Shown: positions 1 through 8,321 of the stretch, piece after piece
Layout of the letters: the number at the start of each line of letters is the position of its first letter
How positions within the stretch are numbered: the stretch's first letter is position 1
Program-made: the position numbers and the translations under genes
DNA from: Paenibacillus xerothermodurans
GTDB taxonomy: Bacteria > Bacillota > Bacilli > Paenibacillales > NBRC-103111
Length of the DNA stretch: 64,000 bases
Direction: 5' to 3'
NCBI RefSeq assembly: GCF_002220865.2
Contig: NZ_NHRJ02000001.1
Coordinates: 720,237-784,236, forward strand
The notes under the pieces: model-generated
Seen by the model: only the letters and a program-made list of their open reading frames with translations
Database searches by the model: none
What the model was told of the DNA's origin: nothing

Positions 1-1
1 G

Positions 2-112
2 GCTCCCGATATGGCAGAAATCAAACGTCTCGGTGATGATATGCAAGATATGAAGACCGAGCAGGAGCTGAGTAAACGGGGTATGGTGGACGACCCGAAG
101 CAGAACGACTAA
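2..112 (+). CDS. 3' end of an unidentified gene (partial)
   Basis: Only the last 36 codons before a TAA stop are present; the start lies outside the window. The visible tail is rich in Asp, Glu, Lys and Met and ends in DDPKQND, with no recognisable domain. A good forward terminator follows about 20 bases later, so this is the end of a rightward transcription unit that meets the leftward YihY gene. Function cannot be assigned from this fragment. Confidence 0.55.
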   Translation, partial: APDMAEIKRLGDDMQDMKTEQELSKRGMVDDPKQND

Positions 113-131
113 CTGAAGTAGTCATGTATGG

Positions 132-186
132 ATGGCGGCAATGATATTGCGCTTCAATTGGGCGCAGTCATTGGCGCCATTTTTTC
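132..186 (+). terminator. Rho-independent terminator of the partial first gene
   Basis: A 13-base arm ATGGCGGCAATGA pairs with TCATTGGCGCCAT (one mismatch), with an inner GCGC pairing in the loop, followed at once by six T. The orientation suits the rightward gene ending just upstream. Confidence 0.8.
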
Positions 187-191
187 CACCG

Positions 192-1016
192 TCAAGGAGT
201 TTGTTTCCGCTTGTACAACAGATAAGCTATCGCATTGATTTCCCCGCCGAGAATAATCAGAAAAGCACATACATAAAACCATGTGAGCAGCACCATCACG
301 CCCCCCAGGCTGCCGTACAGTACATTATAATAATTCCAATGCTCGATGTAATAGGAAAAACCGGTGGAAGCGATGTGCCAGCCTAGGGTCGCGGTCACCG
401 CACCCGGGAGGACGTCCTTGCATGTCAGGCAGGCATTGGGCGCGATGAAATAAATGGCGAGAAACACCAGGAATAAAATAATCATATTCAGTAGCCAGCT
501 AAAAGCATCCCACCAATGAACCCGGTCCATCGGTATGTTCAGAGCCTCATGCATCCAGGCGCCGATCGTATGGCTGAACACGCTGAGCAGCAGTGCGGAA
601 AAGAAAACTACCAGCATACCGACTGTGAGCGCCACCGCCAGCAGCCTCGAATGGATAAAACTTTCACGTGCAGGCAGGCCGTATGCTTTATTGACCGCCA
701 GTATGATCGCGTCCATCGCGGCACTGGCGGTCAATAAAGAAGCGAACAGACCGAAAGACAGCGCTCCGCCCCGTTTGGCGTCAAGCACGTAATGCAAATT
801 TTCCTCCATCCCGAGCGGCACGCCCTGTGGAACATATGCTTTCACCAGCTGCAGCACATCCCAAGCCGAGATAGGCAAATAGCCGAGCAAGCTCATTAGA
901 AACATAAGAAACGGAAATAACGAGAACAGAAAATAATAAGCGCATTGCGCAGACAGCCCGAGAGCGTCGTCCTTCTTGAGCTGTTTGATCAATTCTTTGA
1001 GAAACGGCAGTATCAA
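192..1016 (-). CDS. YihY/BrkB-family integral membrane protein
   Basis: A 274-residue membrane protein of the YihY/virulence factor BrkB family (UPF0761-like). It opens with a short amphipathic stretch and an AYYFLFSLFPFLMF segment typical of the family's first helix, then about six hydrophobic helices, and ends with the characteristic GSLGGVMVLLTWFY and LGGEINA motifs. An ATG lies 42 bases upstream, but a TTG preceded by GAGGTGA at nine bases spacing matches where family proteins begin, so I place the start there. The exact biochemical role of this family is not settled; despite early annotation as ribonuclease BN it is not a nuclease. It is transcribed alone and faces the end of the upstream gene. 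Confidence 0.88.
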   Translation of the reverse strand: MILPFLKELIKQLKKDDALGLSAQCAYYFLFSLFPFLMFLMSLLGYLPISAWDVLQLVKAYVPQGVPLGMEENLHYVLDAKRGGALSFGLFASLLTASAAMDAIILAVNKAYGLPARESFIHSRLLAVALTVGMLVVFFSALLLSVFSHTIGAWMHEALNIPMDRVHWWDAFSWLLNMIILFLVFLAIYFIAPNACLTCKDVLPGAVTATLGWHIASTGFSYYIEHWNYYNVLYGSLGGVMVLLTWFYVCAFLIILGGEINAIAYLLYKRKQTP

Positions 1017-1179
1017 GATTTGTGTCACCTCGGTTCGCTGGCAGCATATGCGAAGCATCGCCCGTGCAGCACAGGGCTTGCTACTAGCTTTGCCCTTTGT
1101 ATATGTAACTCAAACGTCTTAGACTTCGCAACACTTTATTTCCCGCGCTCATCCTGCCGTTTGTCAGCGCGCGACACTC

Positions 1180-1206
1180 AAAAAGGAGCGGGTTTTTTCC
1201 CGCTCC
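1180..1206 (-). terminator. Terminator of the cstA-ybdD unit
   Basis: GGAGCGGG and CCCGCTCC form an 8-bp stem with a six-base loop; on the minus strand it is followed by five T. It lies about 65 bases beyond the end of the YbdD gene. Confidence 0.85.
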
Positions 1207-1271
1207 GTTCCCTTTCACCTATCCGAGCAGCAGCACGCCATCTTGTCGGCCCACAGCACAGGTGCACCATG

Positions 1272-1472
1272 TCAGCAGCAGCGATTCACCTTGCCGCTCT
1301 CATAGCGCTCTTTGAGCGACCATTCATAAAACTCCTTTTCCGTCATCGGCGTGTCGTTCGGATGGTGCTCCTTCTGGTGCCGCAAATATTTGTCATAGTC
1401 CGGTATGCTGAATATGACTTTGATTGTCGCCTTCGCTCTTCTGGCAAAGCCTGCTATTGCCGCCATTGTCAT
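1272..1472 (-). CDS. YbdD/YjiX-family small protein, CstA partner
   Basis: A 66-residue protein with the family hallmarks: a basic N-terminal helix, a central PDYDKYLRHQKEHHP motif, a SLKERY-like helix and a terminal Cys-Cys pair. Members are almost always encoded directly after a CstA/BtsT-type transporter. Here the ATG overlaps the cstA stop by one base (TGATG), which indicates translational coupling; an in-frame GTG one codon earlier is also possible. An upstream in-frame extension exists but runs inside cstA and does not match the family length of about 65 residues. A role as accessory subunit of the transporter is inferred from its constant neighbourhood. Confidence 0.88.
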   Translation of the reverse strand: MTMAAIAGFARRAKATIKVIFSIPDYDKYLRHQKEHHPNDTPMTEKEFYEWSLKERYESGKVNRCC

Positions 1473-3532
1473 CACGCTCCAAAACCAGATTTTACGACCG
1501 GCGATTCTTTGAGCGCAATCGGTCGTTTTTGAATGATAATGGTGTACCATACCCGCAGTGAATCGATGATCATCAGAATGACCACGATCCCGAATATAAC
1601 GGTCAAAATTGCATCAACATAGTTGTTCGTGACGATTTGCTGCATGACATCCATATTTTTTGCCGGGGCGATCACCTGTCCTTGGTCGATGCCCGCCTGA
1701 TATTTGCCGGCTGCAGCGAAAAATCCAATGCTCGGGTCAGGCGAAAATGCTTTCTGGAAGCCCGCCGTGAGCGTCGTGACCGCCAGAAATGCGAAGGGGA
1801 TGATGCCCACCCACGCATAACGGGCTTTGCCCATTTTTATGATGATCGTCGTCGCGACGGCCAATGCGATAGCAGCCAGCATTTGATTTGCGATTCCAAA
1901 CAACGCCCACAGCGAGTTGATACCGCCGAACGGATCCACCGCCCCTTGATACAGGAAGTATCCCCAAGCCGAGCATACCAGCAGCGAAGCGATAAAATTG
2001 TATTTGACGTCCTGTGTTTGGGCAAAAGGCTTGTAGAAGTTCCCCACCAAATCCTGGAGCATAAACCGGCCGACACGGGTCCCCGCGTCAACAGCGGTCA
2101 GAATGAACACAGCTTCAAACAGTATCGCAAAATGATACCAGAATGCCTTGGCCCCGCTCAAAAACGCGCTAAAAATCTCAGCCATGCCGACGGCAAGCGT
2201 CGGGGCGCCGCCGGTTCTGGACAAAATGGTTTTTTCGCCAATTTCTTTTGCGGTAATCGTAATTTGATCCGCTGTCACCGTGAAGCCCCACGATGAAATT
2301 TTGGCTGCCGCAGCCGCTGCGTCTGCACCGATAACGGCCGGAGAAGAGTTCATGGCAAAATAAATCCCTGGCTCCAAGGCACACGCTGCAATCAGTGCCA
2401 TCACGGCAACCATCGATTCTGCGGCCATACCGGCGTAACCGATAAACGGAGCGTGGCTTTCGCGTTCGATCAGTTTCGGGGTAGTGCCTGACGAAATCAG
2501 AGCATGGAAGCCAGAGACCGCGCCGCACGCAATTGTAATAAACAGGAACGGGAATACATCGCCCGTAAAAACAGGCCCGGAGCCGTCGATGAAGCGGGTG
2601 ACCGCTGGCATTTTCAGCTCAGGTAAAAGAATGAGGATGCCGCCGGCCAATAGGATAATCACTCCTATTTTCAGGAAAGAGCTTAAATAGTCCCGCGGCG
2701 CTAACAGCACCCACACCGGCAGGACTGAAGCAATCAGCCCATAGACCACCATCATGATGGCAATCTGCGGAGCAGTAAAAGTGAACATTGACGCCAAGGC
2801 AGCATTTTCCGCGACATACTGCCCGGCGAACAGGGTGATCATCAGCAGCACAAAACCGATCACTGAACCTTCGATTACCTTGCCGGGACGAATGTAGCGC
2901 ATATAGAAGCCCATAAATACGGCGATGGGCATTGTCATCGTAATCGTAAACATTCCCCACGGTGACTCAGCCAATGCTTTGACTACGACGAGACCGAGCA
3001 CGGCGACAATAATAACCAGAATGGCAAGCGTGGCAAGCGAAGCTAGCGTGCCTCCGAAACGGCCTACCTCGTCCTTGGCCATTTGTCCGAGCGACTTGCC
3101 GTCCCTTCGCATAGAGCCTATCAGCGTAACAAAATCCTGGACACAACCGGCGAGCACCGCGCCGATAATGATCCATAAAATGCTGGGCAGGTAACCCATT
3201 TGCGCCGCGAGAATAGGGCCCACCAGCGGACCGGCTCCGGCGATCGCCGCGAAGTGATGCCCAAACAACACATATTTGTTAGTTGGAACATAATCTTTGG
3301 AATCATTATGTATTTGCGCCGGCGTGGCCCTGCTGTCATCCAGTTCATAGATTTTCCTCGCGATAAACCTGCTGTAGAACCGGTATCCGAAAGCATATGT
3401 GCACACTGCGGCCACGATCAGCCATGCCGCCGAAATTTGCTCGCCATTCGACAGCGCTAGCGTCGCGAAGCCAGCCGCCCCCAATATGGCGATAACGGCC
3501 CAAACTACGTACGATACAAAGTTATTCTTCAT
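1472..3532 (-). CDS. cstA: Carbon starvation protein CstA (pyruvate/peptide transporter)
   Basis: A 686-residue polytopic membrane protein of the CstA family. The N-terminal CstA domain contains the conserved HHFAAIAGAGPLVGPI stretch near residue 90; the middle carries SGFHALISSGTTPKLIERE; the remainder is a series of long hydrophobic helices, about 16-18 in all. Family members in other bacteria import pyruvate or peptides during carbon limitation. The start ATG follows GGAGGAGTGATACG. It is the first gene of a two-gene unit with the YbdD-like protein. A candidate cre site sits just downstream of a TATACT -10 hexamer in the promoter region, so repression by CcpA during growth on good carbon sources is likely. 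Confidence 0.93.
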   Translation of the reverse strand: MKNNFVSYVVWAVIAILGAAGFATLALSNGEQISAAWLIVAAVCTYAFGYRFYSRFIARKIYELDDSRATPAQIHNDSKDYVPTNKYVLFGHHFAAIAGAGPLVGPILAAQMGYLPSILWIIIGAVLAGCVQDFVTLIGSMRRDGKSLGQMAKDEVGRFGGTLASLATLAILVIIVAVLGLVVVKALAESPWGMFTITMTMPIAVFMGFYMRYIRPGKVIEGSVIGFVLLMITLFAGQYVAENAALASMFTFTAPQIAIMMVVYGLIASVLPVWVLLAPRDYLSSFLKIGVIILLAGGILILLPELKMPAVTRFIDGSGPVFTGDVFPFLFITIACGAVSGFHALISSGTTPKLIERESHAPFIGYAGMAAESMVAVMALIAACALEPGIYFAMNSSPAVIGADAAAAAAKISSWGFTVTADQITITAKEIGEKTILSRTGGAPTLAVGMAEIFSAFLSGAKAFWYHFAILFEAVFILTAVDAGTRVGRFMLQDLVGNFYKPFAQTQDVKYNFIASLLVCSAWGYFLYQGAVDPFGGINSLWALFGIANQMLAAIALAVATTIIIKMGKARYAWVGIIPFAFLAVTTLTAGFQKAFSPDPSIGFFAAAGKYQAGIDQGQVIAPAKNMDVMQQIVTNNYVDAILTVIFGIVVILMIIDSLRVWYTIIIQKRPIALKESPVVKSGFGA

Positions 3533-3603
3533 CGTATCACTCCTCCGTCAGCATTGTTCTGATGCACAGCCAAACACAGCGCAGATGTGTGGGAACGCGC
3601 TTT

Positions 3604-3617
3604 TGATAGCGATTACA
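3604..3617 (-). promoter_or_regulatory. cre (CcpA-binding) site upstream of cstA
   Basis: Read on the minus strand this is TGTAATCGCTATCA, a full match to the published cre consensus TGWNANCGNTNNCA. It lies about 70 bases upstream of the cstA start and directly after a TATACT hexamer (3621-3626), a position where CcpA binding would block transcription. Confidence 0.7.
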
Positions 3618-3620
3618 ATA

Positions 3621-3626
3621 AGTATA
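3621..3626 (-). promoter_or_regulatory. Candidate -10 hexamer of the cstA promoter
   Basis: TATACT preceded by GGTG on the minus strand. No convincing -35 box is visible at 16-18 bases, so this is only a candidate; its position next to the cre site supports it. The rest of the 3533-3810 gap shows nothing else I can name. Confidence 0.4.
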
Positions 3627-3810
3627 CACCGATAACTGTGCGGGCGAAACGCTCATTTCCGCGGTGTCAGTTTTATCCCATGGTATGACCTCCCATTAAC
3701 GATATGTCACCTAATCCGTTTCCCACCTCACCCATTTAAGTATTATTTTTCCACACTTATTAGTGACGCCGCACCGGGATGGATGTTTCGCTGTGAGATG
3801 TGTTTTTCAT

Positions 3811-3852
3811 AAAAAAATGCCGCAGCCCGCCCTGTCAGGCGAGTGCAGCATT
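3811..3852 (-). terminator. Terminator of the pdaA gene
   Basis: On the minus strand AATGC-TGCA-CGCC pairs with GGCG-TGC-GCATT around a short loop, followed by seven T. It begins about 20 bases after the pdaA stop codon. Confidence 0.82.
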
Positions 3853-3871
3853 GGACATTCATGTGTGCTGT

Positions 3872-4657
3872 TTAACGGTAATGCCTCTTTGTCATCTGAT
3901 CCAGGCTTTTGAATGCATATCCCTGCGCACGGGCCTCGTCGATGATTCTGGCCAACGCGTCCGCGTTGTCGCTCGAGACGGAATGGAGCAGGATGACCGC
4001 ACCGGGGTGCAGCTGCCCCATTACTTTTCGGAAGGCGTGGTCGGGGCCCTTCTGCTGTTTCGTATCCCAATCCTTGTACGCTACCGACCAGAACACATTG
4101 GTGTAACCGAGCTGTCGGCTATAAGCTAACATAGAATCGCTGAAGATTCCCCTGGGAGGCCGCATGTACGCCATCGTTTGTTGGCCGGTCACGTTCGCCA
4201 CTTCTTGTTTGACTTTGTCCAGCTCTTCCTTCATGCGGCTTTCCGAAATCTGTGTCATATCCGGATGGTGCCAGGAATGATTGCCGACCAGGTGGCCCTC
4301 CTCCACCATGCGTTTGAGCAGATCAGGCCTCTCCTTGACATAATGGCCCGTGACGAAGAACGCGGCCGGCACCTTTTTATCCTTTAACACATCCAGAATT
4401 TTAGCGGTATAGCCGTTCTCATAGCCGTTGTCGAAAGTAAGGTACAGCTCTTTTTGTTCTGTGTCTCCGAGAAAAATAGCGTGATGCCGCTCAAGCATGG
4501 ACATGAAACCTTCCTGCGCGATAGACGGCAGTTCACCCCCCTTGCTCTTTTTGAATCCGAAATGATAAGGTCCAGCAGTCTGGGCATACGCGGGGATGCA
4601 TACCAACAGTGCAAGAAGCATCAGCCATGCGGTGGATTTCCATACACGCTTCATCAT
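3872..4657 (-). CDS. pdaA: Polysaccharide deacetylase, PdaA-like (muramic delta-lactam formation)
   Basis: A 261-residue NodB-fold deacetylase with an N-terminal hydrophobic signal (WLMLLALLVCIPAYA). Motif 1 reads TFDNGYENGYT, the variant typical of PdaA in which the second metal Asp is replaced by Asn; HSWHHPDM, RPPRG and LLHSVS follow as motifs 2, 3 and 5. PdaA enzymes deacetylate N-acetylmuramic acid residues stripped of peptide, leading to muramic delta-lactam in spore cortex, so the gene points to a spore-former. AGGGAG lies eight bases before the chosen ATG; a GTG three codons upstream sits too close to that site. It follows the DHH phosphoesterase gene after 24 bases and may be co-transcribed. 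Confidence 0.88.
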   Translation of the reverse strand: MMKRVWKSTAWLMLLALLVCIPAYAQTAGPYHFGFKKSKGGELPSIAQEGFMSMLERHHAIFLGDTEQKELYLTFDNGYENGYTAKILDVLKDKKVPAAFFVTGHYVKERPDLLKRMVEEGHLVGNHSWHHPDMTQISESRMKEELDKVKQEVANVTGQQTMAYMRPPRGIFSDSMLAYSRQLGYTNVFWSVAYKDWDTKQQKGPDHAFRKVMGQLHPGAVILLHSVSSDNADALARIIDEARAQGYAFKSLDQMTKRHYR

Positions 4658-4681
4658 ATTCCTCACTCCCTTTTGTTTAGG

Positions 4682-5881
4682 TCACGCCAACACCAGCGAC
4701 CTTCTTCTGCTTTCCACCAAATGTTCCATCAAATAACTGACGTACACTTCATCCTTCGCCAGCCATGCGGCAAACTCTCTTTTTACAAAGCGCTCCGCGT
4801 CCTCAAAGGTGATAAAATGATCTGCCAGTTCGTGACCGTCCACTTGCACCTCCCAGCCCTCTCCGGCCATGAAGATGAAAATCTCCTGCTGCTTCCTGTT
4901 CTCATAGAGAGAGCCATAGATGGAATGCTTAAGGTTATACCTGTTTTTATGCGCATCCACGCGGATAGGCTCCATTGGAAATGTTTTCGCCACAAACAAC
5001 GTGTATGCCTCCTCTGTCATCGGGCAGCCGGCAGCCTTGGCATGGCCTCCTCCGCCAAAATGGGCGGCTATTTCGGACACGTCCACTGCCTCATGAATCG
5101 TACGGAGACTGATTTTTTTACCGCCTACGTTTAATATTGCGATATAGTCTAGGTGCGGGAATTCTTTGCCGAGCTCATTGCCGAGCTCCGAATGGTAATT
5201 CTCGGCATGAACCACGCCCGCGCAATGGCTGTGAATGTTACTTTGGACGATCTCCCGCTTTTTCCTGCGCACGTAGCGTTCTATTTTTTCCTCTTCCATG
5301 TCCAGTATTTTCTCTTCAAACTCATCAAACGAGAACTGCGTCTCATGCTGCAGCCGTTCGACCATTTTTTCCTCAAACTCCTCAATCGACACCATGTAGA
5401 ACAGATCGTTCAATCGTTTCGCCCGCAGCTCGTCGTGCCGCTCCCATTCCCATGTGTCGTACTGCCGAACCAGCTCGACGAACTCATCCAACGCGGGGGT
5501 GGTCGTTAACCAGCCGTGCTTGGTGAGGTGCTCGTAGAACAGCGATGTCGCCGACGCCAGCCTTCCATCATCATGCTCGACCTGCACGCTCCCCCAAGTG
5601 TGCTCATTCAGGTGGAGAGCCGTCTTGTGATGATCGATCAAATTGATTTTCCCGCCGCAGCCTGCAAACTCGTCAAGACCTTGCGCATTAGCTTCGTCAA
5701 CGGATAAATCGGTGATGAACAAGTGGCGTTTTTTGTTCGCTTTCTCTAAAAATCGTTCCACCTGTATGTTGAGGCTGCCGACTGAGTTGTAACGGATTTC
5801 CACCTTGTCGCCAAACGCGATGCGTGCAGCAATTCCGCAGCCAACACCGTCCAAATCATTGTGCGTATATAACAGAAACAT
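4682..5881 (-). CDS. DHH-family phosphoesterase
   Basis: A 399-residue cytoplasmic protein with DHH and DHHA1 domains. Visible metal-binding motifs are THNDLDGVG near the N-terminus, TDLS around residue 58, DHHKTA around residue 83, and the C-terminal glycine-rich GGGGHAKAAGCP of DHHA1. Relatives act on oligoribonucleotides, cyclic dinucleotides or pAp; which applies here cannot be read from the motifs. A charged helical stretch around residues 155-205 separates the two domains and is longer than in the short NrnA type. It is upstream of pdaA in the same direction. The assigned ATG has GGGGG at eleven bases spacing, which is acceptable but not ideal. Confidence 0.85.
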   Translation of the reverse strand: MFLLYTHNDLDGVGCGIAARIAFGDKVEIRYNSVGSLNIQVERFLEKANKKRHLFITDLSVDEANAQGLDEFAGCGGKINLIDHHKTALHLNEHTWGSVQVEHDDGRLASATSLFYEHLTKHGWLTTTPALDEFVELVRQYDTWEWERHDELRAKRLNDLFYMVSIEEFEEKMVERLQHETQFSFDEFEEKILDMEEEKIERYVRRKKREIVQSNIHSHCAGVVHAENYHSELGNELGKEFPHLDYIAILNVGGKKISLRTIHEAVDVSEIAAHFGGGGHAKAAGCPMTEEAYTLFVAKTFPMEPIRVDAHKNRYNLKHSIYGSLYENRKQQEIFIFMAGEGWEVQVDGHELADHFITFEDAERFVKREFAAWLAKDEVYVSYLMEHLVESRRRSLVLA

Positions 5882-6038
5882 CCTGCGTTGCGCCCCCTGT
5901 TCCTTGGTCCCATCGAATTACAAGGATAAAATGCCCGCGGCAGGCGAAATTTATTCGACCGACGCACGCGCTCGTGACGAGCGGAACACGAGTCACACGC
6001 GCGCTGCGCAAGCTGTGCCTGCTGTGGGCGCAGCACGT

Positions 6039-6076
6039 TACTTCACTTTGTGAACGTCGCGCGATACTTCACTTTG
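6039..6076. repeat. Two copies of TACTTCACTTTG, 26-bp period
   Basis: The 12-base sequence TACTTCACTTTG occurs at 6039-6050 and again at 6065-6076 in the gap between the divergent DHH and ABC-importer genes. Spacing of 26 bases is not a clean helical multiple. It may be a regulator site or simple duplication. The rest of the 5882-6192 gap holds no other structure that I can name. Confidence 0.45.
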
Positions 6077-6192
6077 AAAATGGAAATAGAATTGTATCAT
6101 TCTGACAAAGCTCATACCCAGGCGGTGCTGTAAAGCAGGTCGCTTCAACCGGGAAGAGAGCCGTTGCACCGCGTATCTCCTGTCTTTTCTAA

Positions 6193-6221
6193 TTGACGGA
6201 ATCGGCATACCGAATTAAACT
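6193..6221 (+). promoter_or_regulatory. Sigma-A-type promoter of the TrpXYZ-like importer operon
   Basis: TTGACG and TAAACT are separated by exactly 17 bases, with the TAAACT about 58 bases before the start codon of the binding-protein gene. This is the best promoter match I found in the window. Confidence 0.65.
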
Positions 6222-6279
6222 AGGATTAATTGTATTTTCATGCCTGTGTACCTATGTATTAAGAGAGGGGAAATCATTT

Positions 6280-7314
6280 TTGAAAAAGAGAGCTCTATTA
6301 TCTCTCGTCGTAACAGCAGCCCTGTTCACGGCAGTCGGATGCGGACAACAAGCGAGCTCCGGCACAGGGACAACCACCGGCGGCTCCCAGTCAGAGCAAA
6401 AAGCTTACAAAGTCGCCATCTCGCAATACGTGGAGCATTCTTCGCTCGATGCTACTCGGGAAGGCTTCTTGGCTGCATTAAAGGATGCCGGCATCGCAGA
6501 AGGCAGCAACTTGGAAGTTGCGTACAACAACGCACAGCAGGATTCTACTAATAATCTCTCCATTGCGCAAAAGCTCGCTTCTGAAGACAGCGACCTGGTA
6601 GTCGGCATTTCTACTTCGTCAGCTCAAGCTTTGGTGCAGCAAGTAAAGGACAAACCTGTCTTGTTCGCAGCAGTGACCGATCCGGTCTCAGCGAAACTCG
6701 TCAACAGCCTTGATAAGCCCGGCGGCAACGTAACAGGAGCATCGGATACGAATCCTGAGGCGATCGCGCAGCTGATGGATTTTGTCGCAAGCAACCTGCC
6801 GCAGGTGAAAAGTGTAGGCTTGGTGCTGAACGAGGGTGAGCCAAATGCCGTCGTTATGGCTCAGACCGCTGAAGCCGCATTGGCCAAGCATGGCATCAAG
6901 CTGGTGAAGGCTCCTGTAACCAATACTTCCGAAGTGAAGCAGGCCGGAGAATCTCTAGTAGGCCGTGTGGACGCATTGTACATTACTTTAGACAATACAG
7001 TGGTAAGCGGCGTGGACACACTGCTGCAAATCGCTAAAGAAAAGGATCTCCCCTTCTTCTCAAGCGACCGCGACACGGTAGAAAAAGGCGCGTTCGCGAC
7101 GGTGGGGTTCAAATACTATGATCACGGTTATCAGGCGGGCCAGATGGCTGTGGACATCCTGAAAAACGGCAAGAAACCTGCAGACATGAAGATCACAATG
7201 CCTGATAAACTGGACCTCATTCTCAACTTGAAGGCCGCTGAGGATCAAGGTATTCAAGTGACAGACGCTATGAAGGCTGCTGTCAAGGACCAGGCGAACA
7301 ACATTATTAAGTAG
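6280..7314 (+). CDS. ABC importer substrate-binding lipoprotein (TrpX/PF04392 family)
   Basis: A 344-residue lipoprotein with signal helix LLSLVVTAALFTAVGC, whose Cys is the lipidation site, followed by a Ser/Gly/Thr linker. The mature part begins KVAISQYVEHSSLDATREGF and contains ISTSSAQALVQ, FAAVTDPVSAKLV and GGNVTGASD, typical of the ABC_sub_bind family that includes streptococcal TrpX. TTG at this position has AGAGGGG at suitable spacing and puts the signal peptide at the very N-terminus; a longer in-frame extension would bury it. It is the first gene of a three-gene importer operon. Aromatic amino acids are known ligands for some relatives, but the ligand here is not determined by the sequence. 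Confidence 0.88.
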   Translation: MKKRALLSLVVTAALFTAVGCGQQASSGTGTTTGGSQSEQKAYKVAISQYVEHSSLDATREGFLAALKDAGIAEGSNLEVAYNNAQQDSTNNLSIAQKLASEDSDLVVGISTSSAQALVQQVKDKPVLFAAVTDPVSAKLVNSLDKPGGNVTGASDTNPEAIAQLMDFVASNLPQVKSVGLVLNEGEPNAVVMAQTAEAALAKHGIKLVKAPVTNTSEVKQAGESLVGRVDALYITLDNTVVSGVDTLLQIAKEKDLPFFSSDRDTVEKGAFATVGFKYYDHGYQAGQMAVDILKNGKKPADMKITMPDKLDLILNLKAAEDQGIQVTDAMKAAVKDQANNIIK

Positions 7315-7385
7315 CACATCAACATTCACAGGGGTGAACGTGCCTTCGTTCACTCCTTTTCTAATTAACAGGAGGTAGACCAAAA

Positions 7386-8321
7386 ATGCTAGATTCATTG
7401 AACGGCGCTGTCGAGTCAGGCTTGCTGTACGCGCTTATGGCGCTCGGCGTGTACATCACGTTCCGCATCCTCGACTTTCCCGACCTGACTGTTGACGGGA
7501 GCTTCACGTCGGGTGGCGCCATCGCCGCCATCATGCTCACCAACGGGTTTTCCCCTGTGCTGTCGTGCGCCGCTGCATTCGTCGGCGGCGCTGCGGCCGG
7601 CGCCTGCACGGGACTGCTGCACACTAAAGGTAAAATAAACGGGCTTCTATCCGGTATCCTCATGATGATTGCGCTGCACTCAATCAACATGCGCATCTTG
7701 GACAAGCCCAATGTCTCACTGATCGGAGCAGACACGGTGTTCTCATGGGCGATATTCAACCAATCGATATATATTAATCTGCTCGTTTTGCTCGTCACCA
7801 TCCTGGTCGTGAAGCTGTTGCTCGACGTATTTTTGCATACCGACTTGGGTATGGCGCTGCGTGCGACCGGCGACAATTCACGTATGATTCGCAGCCTCGG
7901 CGCGAATACCGACAACACGGTCATTCTCGGCGTCAGCTTGTCGAACGGCTTGGTGGCGCTGTCCGGCGCACTGATCGCCCAGCAATCCGGTTTCGCCGAC
8001 ATATCCATGGGGATAGGCATGATCGTTATCGGACTTGCGTCCGTCATTATCGGTGAAGCTATTTTCGGAGCCCGCACCGTTTTTCTCGCGACACTCGCGG
8101 CCGTGCTCGGCTCCATTGTGTATCGCATCGTTGTAGCACTTGCATTGCGTGTTGATTGGCTTGAAACTTCAGACCTAAAGCTTATTACCGCAGTCATTGT
8201 TATCGTGGCGCTGGTTCTGCCGGCCCTCCAACGCACCTTAAAGCAAAAGAGCTTTGCCAAGAGACGTACTGCCGAACTGATAGCTTCGGTCACACACCAC
8301 AACTCGGGAGGTGACCGCTGA
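7386..8321 (+). CDS. ABC importer permease (TrpY-like, BPD_transp_2 family)
   Basis: A 311-residue membrane protein with eight or nine hydrophobic segments of the branched-chain amino-acid/ribose permease superfamily. Family signatures include RILDFPDLTVDGSFTSGGA near residue 28 and GMALRATGDNSRMIRSLGANT near residue 155, the cytoplasmic loop that contacts the ATPase. The ATG has GGAGG at ten bases. Its stop overlaps the ATPase start by one base (TGATG), so the two are translationally coupled. In TrpXYZ-like systems one permease gene makes a homodimer, consistent with the single permease here. A long minus-strand reading frame overlaps it but has no coding character. Confidence 0.9.
   Translation: MLDSLNGAVESGLLYALMALGVYITFRILDFPDLTVDGSFTSGGAIAAIMLTNGFSPVLSCAAAFVGGAAAGACTGLLHTKGKINGLLSGILMMIALHSINMRILDKPNVSLIGADTVFSWAIFNQSIYINLLVLLVTILVVKLLLDVFLHTDLGMALRATGDNSRMIRSLGANTDNTVILGVSLSNGLVALSGALIAQQSGFADISMGIGMIVIGLASVIIGEAIFGARTVFLATLAAVLGSIVYRIVVALALRVDWLETSDLKLITAVIVIVALVLPALQRTLKQKSFAKRRTAELIASVTHHNSGGDR

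Noticed and set aside
4658..4666. GTG start for pdaA three codons upstream of the chosen ATG
   Set aside because: The ribosome site AGGGAG nearly touches the GTG, whereas it is eight bases from the ATG.
7361..8302. Long minus-strand open frame opposite the TrpY-like permease (313 codons)
   Set aside because: Ser/Ile/Thr-rich composition with no domain; it is the antisense of a clear permease gene with ribosome site and coupling.
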